A stretch of DNA of 16,589 nt from Spirochaetaceae bacterium (GCA_031255655.1 JAIRSB010000203.1:1-16589), one strand, 5' to 3'; shown: positions 1 to 7,004, numbered from the stretch's first letter. Numbers and translations are program-made. Notes: a model not told the origin generated them from the sequence alone.

Positions 1-15
1 GCGACGGAGGAACAC

Positions 16-96
16 ATGAATATGTTGAATGACAACCCAAAACGGATTACCCGATATTTTCTTGATCCCGCTATAGCCTATGCCTCAAATGTCTGA
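16..96 (+). CDS. Possible short or truncated ORF, 26 codons
   Basis: An ATG at 16 is preceded by GGAGG at 6-10 with a 5-base gap, an excellent ribosome-binding site. The frame stays open for 26 codons, beginning MNMLNDNPKRI, and stops with TGA at 94-96. I recognise no family. The same DNA on the minus strand is the extreme 3' end of a decayed IS630 transposase. This could therefore be the 5' start of a gene cut off by the insertion, or a chance reading frame. The good ribosome-binding site is the only real support. Confidence 0.2.
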   Translation: MNMLNDNPKRITRYFLDPAIAYASNV

Positions 97-819
97 ATAT
101 ATATTGCCGGGTCAGTAAAGCGCACTTCATGTTTACTCAGTCTTTTCCTATAGGAATAAAATCAGGAGAATACACCGGAAAAAACAACAAATTAACTTTA
201 GCTTTCACGCATATTTTCTCGAATAGCTTTTTTATGTGAAAGCTTACCCCGTCCATAATTATCGCGCAGACAGTTCGTGCTTTGTTTAACAAATTAAATT
301 CGACCCACCTTTCAAAGCGTTTTCCCGTTATGGAATCGTTATAACATTCAAGCGCAATCTTTTTCGTGCATCACGGCGGACACTATATTTATCCAGTGAA
401 ACTTACGCCCCCGTTTTACCTCTTCAACCTTTAAACCACGCAAAATACGTCTGTATTCATGCTGAAGATGCTCCTATATACCTGTTTCTCCTCCGGTATT
501 CCGATCAATCCTGTTCAGGTCTCTTTTCGTTTTTTACTCCGATTTTTCCAAATAAGACCTAGTTTCTTAAACATTTTATGTGCAGACTGAAAGCAAACGC
601 CGAGTTTCTCCGCAAACTCTCTCAAATACCAGTCAGAATGTTCTTCAAGCAAACGTAACAGTTCATTTTTGTTAAATTTTCTTTTTACGTTCTTGTAGGA
701 AATTTGGTTTCAAGCGAGCCTGTTTCTACAAGCTGTTTTTTCAACTGTAATACCGTAATGTATGACCCGCGTCTTTATACTCTAATTACGCATTTTCTGA
801 ATATCTTATCGTATGCCAT
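84..819 (-). pseudogene. Decayed IS630-family transposase
   Basis: Reading the minus strand from an ATG at 819, pieces of an IS630-type DDE transposase appear in the correct order but in different frames with stops. The N-terminal helix-turn-helix part starts MAYDKIFRKCVI and stops early. It resumes as LKKQLVETGSLE, then as NELLRLLEEHSDWYLREFAEKLG (about 567-670). The catalytic core has a segment reading TGKRFERWVEF, then IIMDGVSFH, where the family usually has a DNASFH-type motif with the second catalytic Asp. It ends in FFPVYSPDFIPIGKD, matching the family YSPDLNPIE motif but with the final Glu region altered, followed by a stop. At least two in-frame stops and several frameshifts make it non-functional. 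Beyond about position 84 I can no longer follow the homology. The element identity is recognised from motifs, not from a search. Confidence 0.85.
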
Positions 820-879
820 GAGTCTTGGTATATCGTGCATACTCGATTGTAAAAGCAGAACTACTATATGTTTAATAGA

Positions 880-909
880 GTTGTTTAGAAACTGAAGTTT
901 CTAAACAAC
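880..909. repeat. Perfect 13-bp inverted repeat beside the IS630 relic
   Basis: GTTGTTTAGAAAC (880-892) and its exact complement GTTTCTAAACAAC (897-909) flank the 4-base loop TGAA. It lies about 60 bases upstream of the transposase start, where an IS630 terminal repeat would be expected. It could be an IS end, two IS ends back to back, or an independent small repeat. There is no T-tract typical of a terminator on either side. A 15-base word covering part of the left arm (874-888) recurs exactly just after mraY at 5789-5803. Confidence 0.7.
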
Positions 910-914
910 AACCG

Positions 915-1136
915 CTAAAAATGACTTGGGAGACAACCAACCGGGTTGTCGAACAATTCAATTATCGTTTCCGCATACGGACATTTCATAGGCGCTAACA
1001 CCATGATAATCTCTCCGCTGTGTTTCAACGTCTCTCGCTCACTGCCGATTTTACAGTGAAACAGAACTTCGCACCGCCTATCACAGCGCGTTCTCACAAA
1101 ATCTAAAGTTTGCGCTCCGCTCAGGCTCCCAAGCAA
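915..1136 (-). CDS. Doubtful small ORF, 73 codons, unknown
   Basis: A minus-strand frame of 73 codons starts MLGSLSGAQTLDF and ends DNPVGCLPSHF. I recognise no domain. No clear ribosome-binding site precedes the start, and the 3' end contains a perfect hairpin (932-950) that continues the repeat-like character of the neighbouring DNA. It lies between the IS630 relic and the 11-bp repeat array, away from the well-organised gene block. It may be a remnant of a mobile or repetitive sequence, or simply an open frame by chance. Conservation across strains, with synonymous changes dominating, would be needed to believe it. Confidence 0.15.
   Translation of the reverse strand: MLGSLSGAQTLDFVRTRCDRRCEVLFHCKIGSERETLKHSGEIIMVLAPMKCPYAETIIELFDNPVGCLPSHF
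932..950. repeat. 7-bp stem hairpin
   Basis: GACAACC (932-938) and GGTTGTC (944-950) are exact complements separated by 5 bases. It sits 22 bases from the 880-909 hairpin. No T-tract follows on either strand. Its role is unknown. Confidence 0.5.
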
Positions 1137-1143
1137 GCGCTTC

Positions 1144-1308
1144 GTGCTTGCTACGCTTGCAACACTGTGGGTTGCTTGTGGGCTGGCTGTGGGTTTATTG
1201 TGGAAGTGGTGTTAGCTCCCTGTGGAAACTCGGTGATTTGCTTGTGGACTCGGCGCGTATTGCTTGTGGATTGCTTGTGAGCTGGCTGTGGAGTTCACGT
1301 GGAGCTAA
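1144..1308. repeat. Degenerate tandem array with exact 11-bp period (TGTGG core)
   Basis: The pentamer TGTGG begins at 1166, 1177, 1188, 1199, 1221, 1243, 1265 and 1287. Near matches fall exactly in phase: TGTTA at 1210, TGTGA at 1276 and CGTGG at 1298. Every interval is 11 or 22 bases. The typical unit reads TGTGGATTGCT or TGTGGGCTGGC. The 22-base pairs starting at 1166 and 1265 differ at only two bases. The array is non-coding as far as I can see. Read on the minus strand the units contain CCACA cores resembling DnaA boxes (for example GTTTCCACA at 1229-1221 and CAATCCACA at 1273-1265), none a perfect TTATCCACA. It lies about 200 bases before an AT-rich stretch and the mraZ promoter. The function is unknown; protein binding on one face of the helix is a reasonable inference. 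Confidence 0.8.
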
Positions 1309-1357
1309 AATTCACTAGGCAAACGCTTCACGAGTAAGTTAAATTCTTTAGTGTTTG

Positions 1358-1381
1358 TTGCCTGAATCAGTGGCAAATTCA
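1358..1381. other. Interleaved dyads, operator-like or pseudoknot-like
   Basis: TTGCC (1358-1362) pairs with GGCAA (1372-1376), and TGAAT (1363-1367) pairs with ATTCA (1377-1381). The four arms interleave without gaps around CAGT, the topology of an H-type pseudoknot if transcribed. As DNA, TTGCC-N9-GGCAA also looks like a dimeric regulator site. It lies about 90 bases upstream of the mraZ promoter -35. No promoter is visible that would transcribe it. Confidence 0.35.
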
Positions 1382-1466
1382 GTGTTTTTGAGGTCTACTT
1401 GTAAATATACGTTTAGTATTTATAAGTAAAAAAGAAAAAAAAGTTATAATTTTTTGCTAAAGCTTA

Positions 1467-1495
1467 TTGACCAACATATAAACGCAGGATATAAA
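1467..1495 (+). promoter_or_regulatory. Strong sigma70-type promoter for the dcw cluster
   Basis: TTGACC at 1467-1472 matches the -35 consensus at 5 of 6 bases. TATAAA at 1490-1495 matches the -10 consensus at 5 of 6. The spacer is exactly 17 bases. Transcription would start near 1502, just before the GTGGCGA repeats at 1504-1530. The surrounding DNA from about 1388 is very AT-rich. No comparable promoter is obvious between the following genes, so this probably drives a long operon. Confidence 0.8.
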
Positions 1496-1503
1496 TAAAT
1501 CAT

Positions 1504-1540
1504 GTGGCGAAAAGTGGCGAACGGTGGCGAACAGCGGAGG
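1504..1540 (+). promoter_or_regulatory. MraZ operator: three 10-bp-phased GTGGCGA repeats
   Basis: GTGGCGA occurs at 1504-1510, 1514-1520 and 1524-1530, with a degenerate fourth copy (GCGGAGG) at 1534-1540. The spacing is exactly 10 bases. MraZ is known to bind direct repeats with a TGGG-type core spaced about one helical turn upstream of its own gene, so this fits an autoregulatory operator. It sits immediately after the predicted transcription start. The last degenerate unit overlaps the Shine-Dalgarno sequence of a short leader ORF. Confidence 0.85.
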
Positions 1541-1546
1541 GAAAAA

Positions 1547-1588
1547 ATGTTTGCGATTCGCCGGACCGCGGGAGACAAGAATGCTTAA
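1547..1588 (+). CDS. Leader peptide ORF overlapping the mraZ start, 13 codons
   Basis: GGAGGG at 1536-1541 stands 5 bases before an ATG at 1547, the best ribosome-binding site in the control region. The frame reads MFAIRRTAGDKNA and ends in TAA at 1586-1588. It overlaps the mraZ ATG at 1581 in another frame. Ribosomes finishing here would be placed at the mraZ start, so translational coupling is plausible. The peptide has no recognised function. It may be chance, but the spacing and the overlap argue for a role. Confidence 0.4.
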   Translation: MFAIRRTAGDKNA

Positions 1589-2015
1589 CGGTGGATATTT
1601 TAATACGCTGGACGAAAAGGGCCGGCTAACATTTCCCGCGGCGTTGCAGCGTTCGCTCTCCAGTGGACAACTCGTTTTGACGCGGGGAGTGGAGCCCTGT
1701 CTGTGGGTGTATCAGCCTGACAGATGGCGGGAATTCGCCGCCAAATGGGAGAGTGCGTCTCCCATGATAAAAGATGTCCGCAGAATGCAGAGACATTTTT
1801 TAGGCTGGGCGGCGGAGGTGGAAATAGATAAGTCCAGCCGCATAGCGATACCGCAGAGCTTGCGTGAATATGCCGGGCTAAAGCGGGAGTGCGTAATCAT
1901 CGGCGTAGGGCAGCGCGTCGAAATTTGGGACGCCGCCACGTATAAGGCGGAAAATGAGGGCGAAGACGGCGAAAGTTTGGCTCTTGCGGCGGAACAGTTC
2001 GGCGGCTTGTTTTGA
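1581..2015 (+). CDS. mraZ: MraZ transcriptional regulator of the dcw cluster
   Basis: MraZ is a DNA-binding protein of the AbrB/SpoVT fold that forms rings and represses its own operon. The product from ATG 1581 is 144 residues, usual for the family. It begins MLNGGYFNTLDEKGRLTFPA, the hallmark first half-domain, with the second copy near residues 84-100 (VEIDKSSRIAIPQSLREYAG). I chose ATG 1581 because GGGAG at 1570-1574 is well placed and homologues begin right before the Tyr/Phe-x-x-Thr-Leu-Asp motif. A GTG at 1524 opens the same frame but lies inside the operator repeats. Its stop overlaps the rsmH start (TTGA), so translation is probably coupled. The GTGGCGA repeats upstream fit autorepression. 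Confidence 0.95.
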   Translation: MLNGGYFNTLDEKGRLTFPAALQRSLSSGQLVLTRGVEPCLWVYQPDRWREFAAKWESASPMIKDVRRMQRHFLGWAAEVEIDKSSRIAIPQSLREYAGLKRECVIIGVGQRVEIWDAATYKAENEGEDGESLALAAEQFGGLF

Positions 2016-3001
2016 CGGCGGCGCATACTCCGGTTATGCCGGAGGAAGCGGCACGGTTGCTTGTCCCGGAGGCTTTTTCGCCGGACGGAGCGGGGGAACT
2101 TATGGTGGATTGTACCCTCGGGGAGGGGGGACATAGCGAGTTTTTTTTGAGGCGTTTTTCCGGTTTGAAAATTACCGGAGTGGACGCGGATAAAAAAATA
2201 AGCAATGTAGCGCGGGAGCGCTTAAAAGAATTTGGCGGACGTATAGAGATTTATAACGGGTGGGCGCAGGATTTTTTATCCGGCTTAGGCGCGGGGGAAG
2301 CGCTGGAAAATCTGCCTGTAATGCCGCGTCCGGGTATCATCCTCTTGGATTTGGGGGTGTCTCTTTACCATTATGGGAAAGGGGGCAGAGGCTTCAGTTT
2401 TAGAGGGGAGTCGGAGCCTTTGGATATGAGGATTGATACCGGACGCGGCCTGACGGCCGCCGAAATTCTTGCCCGGCGCGGCGAAAAAGAGCTGGCTGAT
2501 ATGCTTTTTTTCAACGCGGAAGAACGCTATTCACGGCGGATAGCGCGGGCTATAGTCGAAACCAGGCGGTGGACGCCGATAACAAGCGCCGCCGCTTTGG
2601 AGCGGCTGGTATGGGACGCCGTGCCGTCCTCGTACCGTCACGGCAGGCTTCATCCGGCGACGAAGACTTTTCAGGCTTTGCGTGTGGAGGTGAACGGGGA
2701 ACTTGAAAAACTTCCCGTTCTGCTGGAGGCGGCGTTTGAGGCTTTGCGTCCCGGCGGGCGGCTTGGCGTGATTACTTTCAATTCGCTTGAAGACCGGATT
2801 GTAAAGGGTTTTTTCCGTGCCAAAACGCGGAGGAAGCGCGGCGGGCATGGCCGTTTTGCGGACGGCGAGTCAACGCCGCCGGAAGCGGCGGCGTTGACCG
2901 CGAAGCCGGAGTGTCCTTCGCCGGAGGAGATTAAGGCTAATCCGCCTTCACGGAGCGCGAAACTGCGCGCGCTTGAAAAAGTGTGCGGAACGGAGGTTTG
3001 A
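2012..3001 (+). CDS. rsmH: 16S rRNA (cytosine-N4) methyltransferase RsmH (MraW)
   Basis: RsmH methylates N4 of C1402 (E. coli numbering) in the 16S rRNA decoding centre using S-adenosylmethionine. The 329-residue product has family motifs in order: HTPVM at 5-9, the SAM-binding VDCTLGEGGHS at 32-42, TGVDAD at 55-60, then LLDLGVS followed by RGFSFRGE and PLDMRID, HPATKTFQALRVEVNGEL, and GGRLGVITFNSLEDRIVK. The C-terminus has an Arg-rich, Pro/Ala-rich stretch before the usual basic end. The start is TTG at 2012, overlapping the mraZ stop by 4 bases. A later ATG (2036) would remove the conserved His-x-Pro-Val segment, so TTG is preferred. It is the usual second gene of dcw clusters. Confidence 0.95.
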   Translation: MTAAHTPVMPEEAARLLVPEAFSPDGAGELMVDCTLGEGGHSEFFLRRFSGLKITGVDADKKISNVARERLKEFGGRIEIYNGWAQDFLSGLGAGEALENLPVMPRPGIILLDLGVSLYHYGKGGRGFSFRGESEPLDMRIDTGRGLTAAEILARRGEKELADMLFFNAEERYSRRIARAIVETRRWTPITSAAALERLVWDAVPSSYRHGRLHPATKTFQALRVEVNGELEKLPVLLEAAFEALRPGGRLGVITFNSLEDRIVKGFFRAKTRRKRGGHGRFADGESTPPEAAALTAKPECPSPEEIKANPPSRSAKLRALEKVCGTEV

Positions 3002-3002
3002 T

Positions 3003-3278
3003 ATGGGCGCGAAATTTTTTTTGTATTTGATGGCGTTGAGTATACCGCTTTCGTTCGGGGCTGCGGTATGGCAGACGGCGCGTTACGCCGCGCTGAAGCG
3101 GGAAATGAGCATTCTTGTTGAGCGACAGGAGGAATGGATCGATAACAATAAGCGTTTGATAACGGATATTGCCGTGTTATCGTCGTCAGCGCGTATCGAA
3201 AGTTACGCGAAATCTGATGCGAGGCTCGAAAAGAAGGACCCCGAGGAGGTGCTTCAGGTTGTCATCGGGAACGATTAG
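3003..3278 (+). CDS. ftsL: FtsL-like small division protein
   Basis: A 91-residue single-pass membrane protein. Residues 4-22 are hydrophobic (FFLYLMALSIPLSFGAAVW). A charged helical segment at about 30-60 looks like a short coiled coil, and a C-terminal tail ends VVIGND. FtsL sequences are poorly conserved, so the assignment rests on size, topology and position between rsmH and the mur genes. FtsL normally pairs with an FtsB/DivIC protein and FtsQ to activate FtsW-FtsI. The start ATG 3003 has GGAGG at 2992-2996 with a 6-base gap and follows the rsmH stop by one base. An in-frame ATG at 2973 lies inside rsmH and has no better site. Confidence 0.7.
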   Translation: MGAKFFLYLMALSIPLSFGAAVWQTARYAALKREMSILVERQEEWIDNNKRLITDIAVLSSSARIESYAKSDARLEKKDPEEVLQVVIGND

Positions 3279-3299
3279 GGCGCGGCGGATTTTTACCGG

Positions 3300-4679
3300 A
3301 TGTTGATGTCGTTTAGGGAGGCCGCCGTTGTTGCCGGAATGGAGCTTTTGTCCGGCGGAGAGGCGGTTGACGGCTTTGGTTTTGATTCGGTTTGCGCCGA
3401 TTCGAGGCAGGTTCGTCCGGGCGCGCTGTTTGTTGCGCTGGGCGGCGAGAGGAGCGACGGGCATGGTTTTGTTAGGGACGCTCTTAAGGCGGGGGCGGCG
3501 GGGGCGATAGTCGAAAAGTCGAAGCTCGCGGCTTTCGGGCTTTCGGACGCGGCGCGGCGGGATTTTGTTCTGCTTGCTGCTTGTGATTCGCTTGCCGCGT
3601 TGCAGCGGCTCGCGGCGGTTTATCTGGATAAGTTCCCAAATCTGCTCCGTATCGGCATAACCGGTTCGTCCGGCAAAACGACGACGAAGGAGTTGGCTGC
3701 CGCGATGATAGGTTTTGAACGCAGTGTTGTGTTTAATGAGGGAAACCTCAACTCGGATATAGGTTTGCCGCTTTCCCTGTTCAGGGTGCGGGAAGGGCAC
3801 GAGGCAGGGGTTTTTGAGATGGGAATGAACCGTAAGGGTGAAATTGCGGAGTTGTCCGCCGTGTTGAGGCCGCAGATAGCCTTGATAACTAATGCCGGCA
3901 GCGCTCATGCCGGTATGCTTGGAGGCGAGCGGGAGGTGGCTCTTCAAAAAATGGCTGTTTTTTCGTGTTTTACGGGAGAGGAACTGGCGGTTTTGCCGGA
4001 AGAGGGTGCGTTCGCGGATTTTCTGGCGGAAGGTGTAAACGGAAATATCGTCCGTTTCGGGAGGACGGCTTCCACGAAATTCGGCGGTGCGGAATCGCGG
4101 GGACTTTCCGGCAGTGTTTTATTATGGGAGGGGAAGGCTGTGAATTTCGCTCTGCCGGGGGAATACAATGTCATGAACGCGCTCGCGGCGGCGGCTGTTG
4201 CCGAGGCCGCCGGCGTCAGCGGGGAGGCGGTGCGCGCCGCGCTTGCGGCGGCGCGGCCTTTGCCGGGTAGGGGCGAGCTTGTCGTGGGCGGCGTTACTGT
4301 TGTGAATGACTGCTACAACGCCAATCCTGATTCCATGGAAAAGGCAATATCGCTTTGCGATGGGGCCGCGCTTCGCGGGCGGCGTGTGTACGTGATAGCT
4401 TCCATGCTTGAGTTGGGAGACGATTCTGAGCGGGCGCACGAAAAACTTGGAGAGCGGCTGGCGCGTTCTAAGGCGGATTTGATTTTTCTGTTTGGAGAGG
4501 AAACGAAGGCGGCACGTGAAAAATTGTGTTGCGCGAAAGATAAGTTTGTGTTTCACACGAATGATATTGAAGAGTTGAAAGTTAAGGTGAGGGAGAGCGC
4601 GAGGGAGGGCGATACTTTTCTTTTGAAGGGAAGCCGCACATGCGCGTTGGAAAGAATTATGCCGGTCCACGTTTGTTAA
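3300..4679 (+). CDS. murF: UDP-MurNAc-tripeptide--D-Ala-D-Ala ligase MurF
   Basis: MurF adds the D-Ala-D-Ala dipeptide to the UDP-muramyl tripeptide, the last cytoplasmic step of precursor synthesis. The 459-residue protein has the three Mur-ligase parts. The N-terminal UDP-binding domain contains DSRQVRPGALFVAL near residues 35-48. The central ATPase has P-loop GITGSSGKTTT (119-129, Lys126), then NEGNLNSDIGLPLSL and EMGMNRKGEI. The C-terminal domain carries the NDCYNANPDSM motif typical of MurF, which separates it from MurE or MurC. A second ATG lies at 3306; neither has a strong Shine-Dalgarno. It follows ftsL by 21 bases. murE, murD, murG and murC, common neighbours in this cluster, are absent. 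The coding strand is strongly G/T-rich. Confidence 0.95.
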   Translation: MLMSFREAAVVAGMELLSGGEAVDGFGFDSVCADSRQVRPGALFVALGGERSDGHGFVRDALKAGAAGAIVEKSKLAAFGLSDAARRDFVLLAACDSLAALQRLAAVYLDKFPNLLRIGITGSSGKTTTKELAAAMIGFERSVVFNEGNLNSDIGLPLSLFRVREGHEAGVFEMGMNRKGEIAELSAVLRPQIALITNAGSAHAGMLGGEREVALQKMAVFSCFTGEELAVLPEEGAFADFLAEGVNGNIVRFGRTASTKFGGAESRGLSGSVLLWEGKAVNFALPGEYNVMNALAAAAVAEAAGVSGEAVRAALAAARPLPGRGELVVGGVTVVNDCYNANPDSMEKAISLCDGAALRGRRVYVIASMLELGDDSERAHEKLGERLARSKADLIFLFGEETKAAREKLCCAKDKFVFHTNDIEELKVKVRESAREGDTFLLKGSRTCALERIMPVHVC

Positions 4680-4716
4680 GCGTTAAGACGGCGCTTCGTT
4701 CGTACAGGGGTTGTTT

Positions 4717-5793
4717 GTGTTTTTAGAATTTTTTTATCCGCTGGTAAAATACTGGACGGCGTTCAATGTTTTTCAGTATATAACGTTCAGGGGGGCGTAT
4801 GCCGCACTTTTTACCTTGCTGGTGTGTTTTTTATTCGGCTCTCCGATTATAGAAGCGCTCAGAAAATTCAAAATAGGGCAATCCGTGCGGGACGACGGTC
4901 CCGCGACGCATCTTAAAAAGACAGGCACGCCGACGATGGGGGGGCTTTTAATAATAATATCCGTAGTGATTTCTATGTTGCTCTGGATGGATTTTGACAG
5001 TTCTATGGTGTGGCTCACTTTGTCAGCGTTTGTCGTGTTCGGCGCGATTGGTTTTCTTGACGATTATCTTAAAATCAAAAGACAGGACGCACGCGGTTTG
5101 CCCGCGTGGGCTAAACTGGCTTTGCAGGTTTTGGCGGCCGCGGCTATAGTGTTGTATTTGTATCACAATGAAAAAACTTCAACGGCCTTGTATTTGCCGT
5201 TTTTTAAAAATCCGGTTGTTGATATGGGCTGGTTATGGATTCCGTTTGCCGTGCTTCTGATAGTCGGCGAGAGTAACGCGGTGAATTTAAGCGACGGGCT
5301 GGATGGTTTGGCTACCGGACTTTTGATTTTTGTGTTCATAAGTCTTGCTATTCTGACTTATTTGTCTGGGCGTGCCGATTATTCGCGGTATTTGGGTATT
5401 CCGTATATACCAGGCGCGGGTGAGCTTACCGTGTTTTGCATGGCGGGGGTCGGCGCGTGCGTAGGTTTTCTGTGGTTCAACGCTCATCCTGCCGAGGTTT
5501 TCATGGGTGATGTTGGCAGCCTGGCTTTGGGCGGCGTGATAGCCGTCATATCGTTGCTGATAAAAAAGGAAATACTGATTCTGATAGCAGGCGGTGTCTT
5601 CGTATTGGAGGCGGCTTCCGTGATAATACAGGTGCTTGTTTACAAGATGAAGAAGGTGCGTGTGTTCAAAATGGCTCCACTTCATCATCATTTTGAGTTG
5701 TCAGGCTGGGCGGAGACGAAGGTGGTAAACCGCTTTTGGATACTTGGCGGTCTGTTCGCGATGATAGCTTTATCAACGTTGAAGATACAATAG
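4717..5793 (+). CDS. mraY: Phospho-MurNAc-pentapeptide transferase MraY
   Basis: MraY transfers phospho-MurNAc-pentapeptide to undecaprenyl phosphate, making lipid I at the inner face of the membrane. The product is about 358 residues with roughly ten hydrophobic helices. Signature motifs are DDGPATHLKKTGTPTMGG (near residue 59), GFLDDYLK with the catalytic Asp pair (about 115-116), NAVNLSDGLDGLATG, VFMGDVGSLALGG and the histidine loop MAPLHHHFELSGW. I chose GTG 4717 because AGGGG at 4706-4710 is 6 bases away. TTG 4711 extends the frame by two codons but touches that site. The short leader after the stop includes a 15-base word shared with the IS630-side hairpin. Confidence 0.95.
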   Translation: MFLEFFYPLVKYWTAFNVFQYITFRGAYAALFTLLVCFLFGSPIIEALRKFKIGQSVRDDGPATHLKKTGTPTMGGLLIIISVVISMLLWMDFDSSMVWLTLSAFVVFGAIGFLDDYLKIKRQDARGLPAWAKLALQVLAAAAIVLYLYHNEKTSTALYLPFFKNPVVDMGWLWIPFAVLLIVGESNAVNLSDGLDGLATGLLIFVFISLAILTYLSGRADYSRYLGIPYIPGAGELTVFCMAGVGACVGFLWFNAHPAEVFMGDVGSLALGGVIAVISLLIKKEILILIAGGVFVLEAASVIIQVLVYKMKKVRVFKMAPLHHHFELSGWAETKVVNRFWILGGLFAMIALSTLKIQ

Positions 5794-5837
5794 AGTTGTT
5801 TAGTTTGCGGCGTTTTTTATGACGAAATGGGAGGGAA

Positions 5838-7004
5838 ATGACTTTTTCGGTTGAGAATTCTAAGTCAGGTTTTGACCACGTTTTGATAGTATGCGTGGTG
5901 GTACTTACCGGCGCGGGTTTGGCGGCGCTGTATTCGGCTTCTTATGCGTTTGCGGAGCTCTGGTTTCAGGGAGACCGCCTGCATTTTGTTTTTCGCCAAC
6001 TGATACGCGCCGCGGTTGGATTTTTTCTATTCTTTATCGCCGCCAACATAAATATGAGTATCCTGCGCTCGTGGGTGATGTTTTTAGTTACTGCCGCGCT
6101 GATTCTTTGTATTTTGACTTTTGTACCGGGGATCGGAATGACCATAAACGGCGCGTCACGCTGGATAGGCGTCGGCAGTCTTTCGTTTCAGCCTTCGGAG
6201 TTGGTCAAACTGATACTGCCGTTGTATTTAGCGCATATTTTCGACAAAAAGAAAGATCATTTGCGGTCTTTCATGTCCGGGCTTCTGCCGCCGGTGTTGG
6301 TAGTGGCTTTGTTTTTTGTTCTGATTCTTTTGCAGAACAACTTTTCAACAGCCGTTTTCATAGCGGTTAACGCGCTTGCTATTTTCTTTCTTGCCGGTGT
6401 GAGTTTCGGTTTCTTTATCAGCGCGGCGGCGTTGATTTTTCCCGCCACGTCTTTGCTCGTTTTGTTGGAAGAACACCGGCTGCGCCGGATGATTAGTTTT
6501 ATATGGCCGGACTGGGAGCCGCTCGGCGCGGGTTATCAGGTAAACGCTTCGGTTTTAACGATAAGTTCCGGCGGCTTTTGGGGGAAGGGTTTGGGACAGG
6601 GAACACGTAAAATATCGAGTGTACCGGAAATACACAGCGATTTTGTTTTTTCGGCGTACTCCGAAGAAGGCGGTTTCATGGGGGTGCTGTTGTTCATAAT
6701 CGCGTTTGCGGTGTTCGCTTGGCGCGGTTATAGGGCGGCGTTGGGGGCGGCCAGTGCGTTTAAGCGCCTGCTCGCCTGCGGTTTGGTAACGACAATTTTC
6801 ACTCAGATGCTGCTTAACATAGCGGTTGTGGCTGGAGCGGTTCCGGCAACCGGCGTCCCGCTTCCGTTTTTTTCGGCGGGTGGTTCGTCTCTACTGGTAA
6901 CTCTCGCGATGTCGGGTCTTATCGTGAACATTTCACGCACGGCTGATCCCCGCCTTTCCTTAAAGGGAGTAAATGTGGATAATGGAGTCTACGATGGAAT
7001 ATAA
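5838..7004 (+). CDS. ftsW: SEDS peptidoglycan glycosyltransferase FtsW
   Basis: FtsW polymerises septal glycan from lipid II together with a class B penicillin-binding protein. The 388-residue product has about ten membrane helices. SEDS motifs present are FQPSELVKL in the middle, then GLGQGTRKISSVPEIHSDF in the large periplasmic loop containing the catalytic-type Asp, followed by SAYSEEGG, and VPLPFFSAGGSSLL near the C-terminus. FtsW is preferred over RodA because the gene lies between mraY and ftsQ-ftsA-ftsZ. GGAGGG at 5830-5835 lies close to ATG 5838, tighter than usual. No ftsI gene accompanies it here, so its transpeptidase partner must be elsewhere. Its 3' end overlaps ftsQ by 11-32 bases depending on the ftsQ start. 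Confidence 0.93.
   Translation: MTFSVENSKSGFDHVLIVCVVVLTGAGLAALYSASYAFAELWFQGDRLHFVFRQLIRAAVGFFLFFIAANINMSILRSWVMFLVTAALILCILTFVPGIGMTINGASRWIGVGSLSFQPSELVKLILPLYLAHIFDKKKDHLRSFMSGLLPPVLVVALFFVLILLQNNFSTAVFIAVNALAIFFLAGVSFGFFISAAALIFPATSLLVLLEEHRLRRMISFIWPDWEPLGAGYQVNASVLTISSGGFWGKGLGQGTRKISSVPEIHSDFVFSAYSEEGGFMGVLLFIIAFAVFAWRGYRAALGAASAFKRLLACGLVTTIFTQMLLNIAVVAGAVPATGVPLPFFSAGGSSLLVTLAMSGLIVNISRTADPRLSLKGVNVDNGVYDGI

Noticed and set aside
704..895. Plus-strand frame of 63 codons in the left region
   Set aside because: It lies antisense to the N-terminal part of the IS630 transposase relic, which explains the sequence better.
1144..1308. CRISPR-like array
   Set aside because: The unit is only 11 bases with no unique spacers, far below CRISPR repeat and spacer lengths, and there are no cas genes.
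1524..1580. Upstream GTG start for mraZ at 1524
   Set aside because: The added 19 codons lie inside the operator repeats and leader ORF and have no counterpart in the family; ATG 1581 has a good ribosome-binding site.
3186..3947. Minus-strand open frame of 253 codons antisense to ftsL and murF
   Set aside because: It is a shadow of GC-rich coding sequence with a low-complexity Arg/Pro-rich translation and no motif.
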